Source: an uncultured Clostridia bacterium
GTDB taxonomy: Bacteria; Bacillota; Clostridia; Oscillospirales; Acutalibacteraceae
Length of the DNA: 64,000 nucleotides
Reading direction: 5' to 3'
Assembly (NCBI GenBank): GCA_947598155.1
Contig: CANQFC010000004.1
Coordinates: 62,001-126,000, forward strand
Part shown: positions 57,431-64,000 of the stretch, in pieces
Layout: each line of letters opens with the position of its first letter
Position numbering within the stretch: position 1 is the stretch's first letter
Position numbers and translations under genes: made by a program
The notes under the pieces: model-generated
What the model saw: the letters and a program-made list of their open reading frames with translations, nothing else
Told to the model about the DNA's origin: nothing
Database searches by the model: none

Positions 57431-57547
57431 AAGAAAACCCCTTTTCACAATTAAATATACAACTGTATATTAACATATTTTAAATTATAAGTCAACAAAA
57501 ACCGCATATTAAGCGGCTTTTGTTGCTGTAAAAATTTGGTATTCGTA

Positions 57548-58870
57548 TCAATATTTCATCAGATAACGGTCAATTTCCCACTGGGAGACACGCCTGCTGT
57601 AATCCTCCCACTCGTGACGCTTACCTTTTAGGTATTTTGTAAATATATGCTCGCCGAGAACATCTTTGATAAACGGGTCGGCCTCAAATTCGTCAAGCGC
57701 CTCGCACAGCGACGAGGGCAGGCACTCAATGTGCGCGTCCTTTAATTCTTTCTTGCTCATTGAGAAAATATTTTGAGTAATTTCCGCGGGCGGAGTCAAT
57801 TTTCTTTTGATACCGTCAAGACCTGCCGCCAGGCAAAGAGCCATTTCAAGATACGGATTGCAAGACGGGTCCGGGCAGCGAAGCTCTACTCTTGTACCCA
57901 TTCCTCTTGTCGCGGGCACACGCACAAGCGCCGAGCGGTTTGACGCGGACCACGAAATATAAACAGGCGCTTCATAACCGGGAACAAGCCTTTTATAAGA
58001 ATTTATAAGCGGATTTGAAACTGCCGAAATACCCTTTATGTGGTCAAGAAGACCTGCAATAAAACTGTAAGCTATATCCGAAAGCCCATTTGCGTCGTCA
58101 GGGTCATAGAAAGCGTTTTTCCCGTCTTTCACAAGCGACATATTTGTGTGCATACCGCTGCCCGCAATACCGTAAACAGGTTTTGGCATAAAGGTTGCGT
58201 GCAGCCCCCTGCGCGTTGCGTAGCTCTTTACTACGTGCTTAAATGTGACGACCTTATCGGCGGCGTCCAGAGCCTCAACAAAGCGAAAGTCTATTTCATG
58301 CTGACCTGCCGCGCATTCGTGGTGCGATTGCTCAATCTCAAAATTCATTTTGCTCAAAGCAAGGCAAATATCACGTCTGCACTCCTCGCCTAAATCCGCA
58401 GGGCCAATATCAAAATACCCCGCAATATCATCGGTTTTTGTGGTGGGGTTGCCCTTTTCATCTCTTTCAAAAAGGAAAAATTCGCACTCTGGGCCTACGT
58501 TTAAGGTGTAGCCCATATCGGCGGCCTCCTCAATAACACGGCGATATACTCCCCTCGGGTCGCCCTCAAACGGAGTTGTCTTGTCTGATTTATACACATC
58601 GCATATTATTCTCGCAATATCCTCTTTCCACGGAAGAATTTCAAATGTGTTCAAATCGGGCTTTAAATACATATCGGATTCATTGATACGGACAAACCCT
58701 TCGATAGACGAGCCGTCAAACATTGAGCCGTTGTTTAAAACCTTTTCAATCTGAGAATCGGTAATGGCGACATTTTTCATCTGACCGAAAATATCTGTAA
58801 ACTGAAGACGAATAAATTTAATATTATTATCCTTAACAATTCTTAAAATATCTTCTTTAGTATAGCCCAT
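57548..58870 (-). CDS. glnA: Glutamine synthetase type I
   Basis: DGSSIEGFVRINESDMYLKPDLNTFEILPW, GSGMHTNMSL, NRSALVRVPATRG. Confidence 0.97.
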   Translation of the reverse strand: MGYTKEDILRIVKDNNIKFIRLQFTDIFGQMKNVAITDSQIEKVLNNGSMFDGSSIEGFVRINESDMYLKPDLNTFEILPWKEDIARIICDVYKSDKTTPFEGDPRGVYRRVIEEAADMGYTLNVGPECEFFLFERDEKGNPTTKTDDIAGYFDIGPADLGEECRRDICLALSKMNFEIEQSHHECAAGQHEIDFRFVEALDAADKVVTFKHVVKSYATRRGLHATFMPKPVYGIAGSGMHTNMSLVKDGKNAFYDPDDANGLSDIAYSFIAGLLDHIKGISAVSNPLINSYKRLVPGYEAPVYISWSASNRSALVRVPATRGMGTRVELRCPDPSCNPYLEMALCLAAGLDGIKRKLTPPAEITQNIFSMSKKELKDAHIECLPSSLCEALDEFEADPFIKDVLGEHIFTKYLKGKRHEWEDYSRRVSQWEIDRYLMKY

Positions 58871-58953
58871 AACAAGTTCCTTTCAAAAACTTAATGACAG
58901 TAATAAGTATAACAAAATTTTATTCTTTGTCAATGTTTTACGTTTTAAATCGC

Positions 58954-59880
58954 CTATTTAAAAAGAACAGTGCTGAAATACCGCTCGCCAGTATCGGGCA
59001 GAATCGTTACAACGGTTTTGCCTTTGCCGAGCGCCTTTGCGAGCCTTATCGCGGCGGCAACGTTTGAGCCGGAGGAAATGCCGCAGAGAAGACCCTCTTC
59101 CCGCGCAAGGCGCCTTGACGTTTCAAGAGCCTCTTCATCGGAAATCACACATATATCCTCATAAATCTCGGTATTGAGATTTTCAGGAATAAGCCCGTCG
59201 CCTATGCCCATTTGAAGGTGCGTGCCGATACTTCCGCCCGAAAGAATTGCCGCGTGCTCAGGCTCAACCGCCCAAATTTTTATATCAGGATACTGTCTTT
59301 TCAAAACCTCTCCTATCCCGGAAAGCGTGCCGCCTGTGCCGACTCCCGAACAAAAGCCGTGAACAGGCCCCTCAACCTGCTCAAGAATTTCAACAGCGGT
59401 ATGGTATTTATGTACAAGCGGATTGTCGGGATTTTCAAACTGCTGAGGAATATAAACGTTTTTGTCCTCTTTTGCCATTTGAAGTGCCATTTCAAGACAG
59501 CCCGCTATGCACTTTCCGATGTCGCCGTCATCGTGAATCAGAATGACCTCGGCGCCGTACTGCTCCACAAGTTTTCTTCTCTCCTCGCTGACGGAATCAG
59601 GCATAATAATTTTTACCTTATACCCCTTTACCGCTCCGACGAGCGCAATTCCTATCCCCTGATTTCCGCTTGTCGGCTCGACAATTATTGAATCTTTATT
59701 TATTTTTCCCTGCTTTTCCGCCTGAAAAAGCATATTGTATGCCACTCTTGTCTTTATACTTCCGCCGATATTCACGCCCTCATATTTTACAAGAATTTCG
59801 GCGCTGTTTTCGTCCGTAAGCTTATTGAGCCTTATCATCGGAGTTTTTCCGATAGCGTCAAGCACATTGTTGTAAATCAA
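58954..59880 (-). CDS. cysK: Cysteine synthase (O-acetylserine sulfhydrylase)
   Basis: DAIGKTPMIRLNKL, GGSIKTRVAYNML, EPTSGNQGIGIALVGAVKGYK. Confidence 0.93.
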   Translation of the reverse strand: MIYNNVLDAIGKTPMIRLNKLTDENSAEILVKYEGVNIGGSIKTRVAYNMLFQAEKQGKINKDSIIVEPTSGNQGIGIALVGAVKGYKVKIIMPDSVSEERRKLVEQYGAEVILIHDDGDIGKCIAGCLEMALQMAKEDKNVYIPQQFENPDNPLVHKYHTAVEILEQVEGPVHGFCSGVGTGGTLSGIGEVLKRQYPDIKIWAVEPEHAAILSGGSIGTHLQMGIGDGLIPENLNTEIYEDICVISDEEALETSRRLAREEGLLCGISSGSNVAAAIRLAKALGKGKTVVTILPDTGERYFSTVLFK

Positions 59881-60926
59881 AATGTATCCTCCGTACTATA
59901 TTTTTTTATTTCCGCAGGCGAAATGACGCCTTTTTCTGTTATAAACGCGGTGATTAAAGAGGCGGGCGTTACGTCAAACGCAAAATTTAAAGCGCGAACG
60001 CCTTTCGGCGCCATTTTCTGTTTATACCAAAAGTCTGTAACCTCATCGGCCGCCCTTTCTTCAATAACAATTTGCGAGCCGTCATCCAAAGCCGGGTCAA
60101 AGGTTGAAAACGGCATACAAACATAAAACGGTATTTTATAGAAATTTGCCAGAACCGCAACCGACAAAGTGCCGATTTTATTTGCGGCGTCGCCGTTTTT
60201 GGCGACTCGGTCGCACCCGACGAGCACCGCGTCGACAAGCCCTTTTGCCATAACCGCGGCGGCGGTGTTGTCACAAATCAAGGTTGCGTCTACTCCCGCG
60301 TTTTCAAGCTCAAACGCCGTGAGCCTTGCGCCCTGCAAAAGCGGACGGGTCTCATCTACATAGACCTTAATGTTTTTGCCACGCTCTTTCGCTATGTAAA
60401 CGGGAGCCAGTGCCGTTCCGTATTTCACTGCCGCCAGACTTCCGGCGTTACAGTGAGTCAAAATCGCGTTTTTATCTGCTAAAAGCTCAGCGCCGTATTC
60501 GCCGATTTTTCGGCAGACGGAAATATCGTCCTCCGCCATTTTAAGCGCCAGCGTTTTAAGATTTTGCTTTATATTTTCCCCGGAGCTTATTTTTCCCTCA
60601 CAAAGTACTTTTTCCAAAGCCCATTTAAGATTTACTGCGGTCGGCCGGCATTTCACAAAATCGGCGCAGATTTTTTCAACCTCGCCCATCAAAACGCCGT
60701 AATCGTTTGTTTTGATTTTATTTATTAAAACGGCGGCGCAAATGCCCGCAAAAACGCCTATTGCAGGGGCGCCCCTTACCTTTAAGGTTTTTACCGCGTC
60801 ATACATTTCGTCATAATTATCGGTAGATATTTCTTTGTATTCCAACGGCAAAAGCGTTTGGTCGATAAACACGGCTTTATTGTTTACCGCGTCATACCCG
60901 ACAGTCGCTCCGTTTAAAAAGCTCAT
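59877..60926 (-). CDS. mtnA: S-methyl-5-thioribose-1-phosphate isomerase
   Basis: LKVRGAPAIGVFAGICAAV, ILTHCNAGSLAAVKYGTALAPVYIA, YVDETRPLLQGARLTAFEL. Confidence 0.93.
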   Translation of the reverse strand: MSFLNGATVGYDAVNNKAVFIDQTLLPLEYKEISTDNYDEMYDAVKTLKVRGAPAIGVFAGICAAVLINKIKTNDYGVLMGEVEKICADFVKCRPTAVNLKWALEKVLCEGKISSGENIKQNLKTLALKMAEDDISVCRKIGEYGAELLADKNAILTHCNAGSLAAVKYGTALAPVYIAKERGKNIKVYVDETRPLLQGARLTAFELENAGVDATLICDNTAAAVMAKGLVDAVLVGCDRVAKNGDAANKIGTLSVAVLANFYKIPFYVCMPFSTFDPALDDGSQIVIEERAADEVTDFWYKQKMAPKGVRALNFAFDVTPASLITAFITEKGVISPAEIKKYSTEDTF

Positions 60927-61729
60927 TACATCTCACCCACAACGGCTCGGACTAATTTTTGCATAACGTTCGCCTTTTCCCTGCCTATATCAATTACCTC
61001 CTGCTCGGTAAGACGGTTATTTGACATTCCTGCCGCCTTATTTGCAACAAGAGAAAAACCTAAAACATCCATTTTGCAATGGTTAGCGGCAATAACCTCC
61101 ATAACGGTGGACATACCCACAGCGTCTGCTCCTAAAGCTCTGAACGCCCGTATTTCGGCAGGCGTTTCATAAGACGGGCCCGAACAGCCGATATAAACAC
61201 CCTCACGCAAAGTGATTCCCATTTTGTTTGCACATTCACAGGCCGTTTTTCTGAGTGAAGGAGAGTACGCAAAGGACATATCGGGAAACCTTACGCCAAA
61301 GCGAGCGTCATTTTTGCCCACAAGCGGGTTTACGCCCGTAAAATTTATATGGTCGGTTATCATCATAATATCACCGACATTAAAATTTTCGTTTATTCCG
61401 CCCGCCGCATTCGTCACTATAAGCTTTTTAACGCCCAAAAGTTTCATCACACGGACAGGCATAACAACGCTTTCGGGTGAATACCCCTCGTAATAATGGA
61501 TTCTGCCCTGCATACATATTACCTTTTTATTTCCGAGTGTTCCAAACACAAACCTGCCGATATGACCCGGCGCAGTCGATACGGGGAAATTCGGAATATC
61601 CGAGTAATTTACATAAATCGGATTTTCAACCGAATCGCACAAACCCCCAAGGCCGCTGCCGCATATTATGCCTATTTCATAACCGCCGTCAGTTTTGGAC
61701 CTGATAAATTCAGCCGCTTTTTCAACCAT
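60926..61729 (-). CDS. Purine nucleoside phosphorylase (PNP/MTAP family)
   Basis: GIICGSGLGGLCD, MQGRIHYYEGYSPESVVMPVRVMKLLGVKKLIVTNAAGGIN. Confidence 0.92.
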   Translation of the reverse strand: MVEKAAEFIRSKTDGGYEIGIICGSGLGGLCDSVENPIYVNYSDIPNFPVSTAPGHIGRFVFGTLGNKKVICMQGRIHYYEGYSPESVVMPVRVMKLLGVKKLIVTNAAGGINENFNVGDIMMITDHINFTGVNPLVGKNDARFGVRFPDMSFAYSPSLRKTACECANKMGITLREGVYIGCSGPSYETPAEIRAFRALGADAVGMSTVMEVIAANHCKMDVLGFSLVANKAAGMSNNRLTEQEVIDIGREKANVMQKLVRAVVGEM

Positions 61730-63017
61730 TTTGAACCTCGCTTACAACTTCTTTTACCACTCTGTTGACCTCAAAGCATATTTTTTCAATGTCGATAGTT
61801 AAAAATTCGCCGTTTCTATATAGAACCTCGCCGTCCGCCATTGTAAGCACAACATCGGATTTTCCGGCAGAATATACAATGTTATTTAAAATGTCAAAAT
61901 CAGGGTAAAGGTTTGGCTTGTCGGTGTCGATAACGCAAAGGTCGGCCTTAAAGCCCTCCTTTATAAGCCCAGAGTCAAACCTGCCCTGCGCCGCCGCTCC
62001 GCCGTAAGTCGCCATTTTAATAATTTCCTTTGCGGACAAAATATCCGCCTGCCTTCGCGTCCCTTTCGGCAGAAGGGCCGCCAAATACATCTCCCTAAAG
62101 CTGTCAAGCCCGTTATTGCTTGCTGCGGAGTCTGTTCCTATTGCGACGTTAACGCCCCTTTCTTTAAGCGCATATATATCGCATATTCCGCTGCCGAGCT
62201 TTAAATTACTTGCAGGGCAATGCGCAACCGTTGCACCCTTTTCCCTGAGAATGTCTATGTCGCCGTCTTCAATCCATACGCAGTGGGCAAAAAGCGACGG
62301 AGAATCAAGCACGCCTGAGTCGTAAAAAAGCTCCGTAGGAGTTTTGCCGTATTTTTTCTTACAGTCTTCGTGCTCGGATTTTGTTTCTGAAACGTGGATA
62401 TGATTTATAAGCCCCTTGCCTTTTGTGTATTCTCCGAACTGCTTAATCATTGAATAAGTATTTGTGTATTCGGCATGCAGAGCCATATCTATTTTAATTT
62501 TTCCGTTTTCGGTATTGTGATATTTTTCAACAGCCTCCAAAGCCTCAATCACTCTTATATCGTCAAGAAAATTCACATCGGAAAACGAAACTATTGAACG
62601 GCTGAAATTTATTTTGGCGCGCGCCTCTTTTACAGCCCTCATAACTCCGTCCTGAAAGAAATACATATCGGAAAACGACGTTGTGCCGCTTGAGAGCATC
62701 TCGGCTATTGAAAGCATTGTGCCGTAATATGCTCTGTCGGAATTGAGCCTGTCCTCAAAAGGAAACACCTTCTCATTTAGCCAACGCGAAAGCGCCAAAT
62801 TTTCTGCGTACCCGCGCAGCAAGGTCATTGGGGAATGTGTGTGCGCGTTGACAAATCCCGGTAAAATAACCTTGTTTTTACCGTCGTATTCTTCGCCGAA
62901 ATCTTCTTGAGGCGCAAGCTCGCCGATATAAGCGATTTTATCTTTACAAGTGCCCACAAACATATTTTTTTGTACGTCGAAATTCTCATCAAGAAGAGTT
63001 ATGTTCTTAAAAAGCAT
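61722..63017 (-). CDS. mtaD: Amidohydrolase, 5-methylthioadenosine/S-adenosylhomocysteine deaminase-like
   Basis: VILPGFVNAHTHSPMTLLRGYAENLALSRWLNEKVFPFEDRL, HCPASNLKLGSGICDIYALKERGVNVAIGTDSAASNNGLDSFREM. Confidence 0.9.
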   Translation of the reverse strand: MLFKNITLLDENFDVQKNMFVGTCKDKIAYIGELAPQEDFGEEYDGKNKVILPGFVNAHTHSPMTLLRGYAENLALSRWLNEKVFPFEDRLNSDRAYYGTMLSIAEMLSSGTTSFSDMYFFQDGVMRAVKEARAKINFSRSIVSFSDVNFLDDIRVIEALEAVEKYHNTENGKIKIDMALHAEYTNTYSMIKQFGEYTKGKGLINHIHVSETKSEHEDCKKKYGKTPTELFYDSGVLDSPSLFAHCVWIEDGDIDILREKGATVAHCPASNLKLGSGICDIYALKERGVNVAIGTDSAASNNGLDSFREMYLAALLPKGTRRQADILSAKEIIKMATYGGAAAQGRFDSGLIKEGFKADLCVIDTDKPNLYPDFDILNNIVYSAGKSDVVLTMADGEVLYRNGEFLTIDIEKICFEVNRVVKEVVSEVQNG

Positions 63018-63026
63018 TACAAATCC

Positions 63027-63620
63027 TCATTCCTCAACGGTTATTTTTTCGATTATTACGTCATTTTTCGGCTTATTGGTAAAGTAATCGGCGCTGACGC
63101 CTGCTATTGCGTCAACCGCGTCCATTCCCTCAAAAACCTGACCGAAAACCGTGTGATGATAATCCAGCCACGGCGTTCCGCCGTACTGCTCGTAAGCGTT
63201 TATGCACTCCGTTGGGAAATATTTTTCATCAGCCATTCTGAGCTGTTCAAGCATATCCTCGGAAACCTCTTTAGCCTGAACTATAAAGAATTGACTTCCG
63301 TTGGTACAAGGCCCCGCGTTTGCCATGGAAAGAGCGCCTCTTATATTGTGGAGCTCGGGGGTAAATTCGTCTTCAAAAGGCTCGCCCCAAATGCTTTCGC
63401 CGCCCGTTCCCGTTCCGTTCGGGTCTCCGCCTTGAATCATAAATCCGTCTATTACCCTATGGAAAATCAATCCGTCATAATATCCCTCTTTAGCGTGAGT
63501 TACAAAATTTTCAACCGCTTTAGGGGCAAATTTCGGGAATAGTCTAACTTTAATTACACCCATATTTGTAAAAATTGTCGCAGTTTTATCGCCTGCGGCG
63601 CGCTTTTCAAGCTGATACAT
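63027..63620 (-). CDS. Cyclophilin-type peptidyl-prolyl isomerase
   Basis: [49 protein letters not shown]. Confidence 0.95.
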   Translation of the reverse strand: MYQLEKRAAGDKTATIFTNMGVIKVRLFPKFAPKAVENFVTHAKEGYYDGLIFHRVIDGFMIQGGDPNGTGTGGESIWGEPFEDEFTPELHNIRGALSMANAGPCTNGSQFFIVQAKEVSEDMLEQLRMADEKYFPTECINAYEQYGGTPWLDYHHTVFGQVFEGMDAVDAIAGVSADYFTNKPKNDVIIEKITVEE

Positions 63621-63635
63621 AAAATTACCTCCGAA

Positions 63636-64000
63636 TTATTCAAATGAAAAAGATACTCTGTTTTTGCCGTTCGCCTTCGCGTTATACATTTGCGCATCTG
63701 CCTTTGAAAGGTGTTTTTCAACATCTGCGGCAGATGAAATTTTGCCTTTGTAAATGCCTATGCTTGCCGTAAGCATTGTATTCAAGCCGTCAATTTTAAT
63801 ATTTGTTATATCCTTTAATATTTTATTGGCGGAAGAGAGCAGTTCCGTTTTGCCGAACGAGGAGCTGACTATTGCAAATTCCTCACCGCCAAGACGGAAA
63901 AACTCTGTATTTTCAAATTCGCTTATCCCGTCTTTAATTACCTGAGAAACGGAAATAAGACATTCGTCGCCCATACCGTGACCGTATGTATCGTTTACAT
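63636..64000 (-). CDS. GGDEF-domain protein (diguanylate cyclase), C-terminal part, runs off the window
   Basis: Reading beyond the listed ORF gives NDTYGHGMGDECLISVSQVIKDG...FFRLGGEEFAIVSS, a GG(E)EF domain open at the window edge. Confidence 0.88.
   Translation of the reverse strand, partial: VNDTYGHGMGDECLISVSQVIKDGISEFENTEFFRLGGEEFAIVSSSFGKTELLSSANKILKDITNIKIDGLNTMLTASIGIYKGKISSAADVEKHLSKADAQMYNAKANGKNRVSFSFE

Overview
64 kb of a low-to-mid GC Firmicutes (Clostridia-type) chromosome, mostly metabolic genes with almost complete coding coverage. The main signal is a T-box-controlled region (about 13.0-35.3 kb). Three separate T-box leaders, each with a consensus sigma-A promoter, have specifier triplets that I read as CTC (Leu), GTA (Val) and ATC (Ile). 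Each precedes an operon or gene containing an unusual fused acyl-CoA ligase. The Leu operon encodes a LeuA-like protein that has lost its catalytic residues, a TIM-barrel/acyl-CoA-ligase fusion and an amidohydrolase. The Val operon encodes an HTH-cupin-acyl-CoA-ligase fusion, a P-loop ATPase, a four-subunit VOR-type 2-oxoacid:ferredoxin oxidoreductase and a branched-chain aminotransferase. The Ile leader precedes a second HTH-cupin-ligase paralogue. Together these suggest amino-acid-starvation control of branched-chain carboxylate salvage: acid -> acyl-CoA -> reductive carboxylation -> transamination. A second notable signal is a dispersed and tandem structured repeat of about 140 bp in intergenic regions, predicted to fold as three hairpins enclosed by an outer helix and showing compensatory base changes between copies. 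One copy sits between a yybP-ykoY (Mn2+) riboswitch and a P-type ATPase gene. Other content: polA, a Trp T-box with a trpXYZ-type ABC transporter, fhs, guaB, fuc operon, GH30, MazF without visible antitoxin, nnr, rpsI/rplM, thrH/metY, citrate synthase, ychF, tcdA, glnA, cysK, an mtaD/PNP/mtnA methylthioadenosine salvage cluster, and tRNA-Arg(CCG). All calls were made by eye; no searches or folding programs were run.
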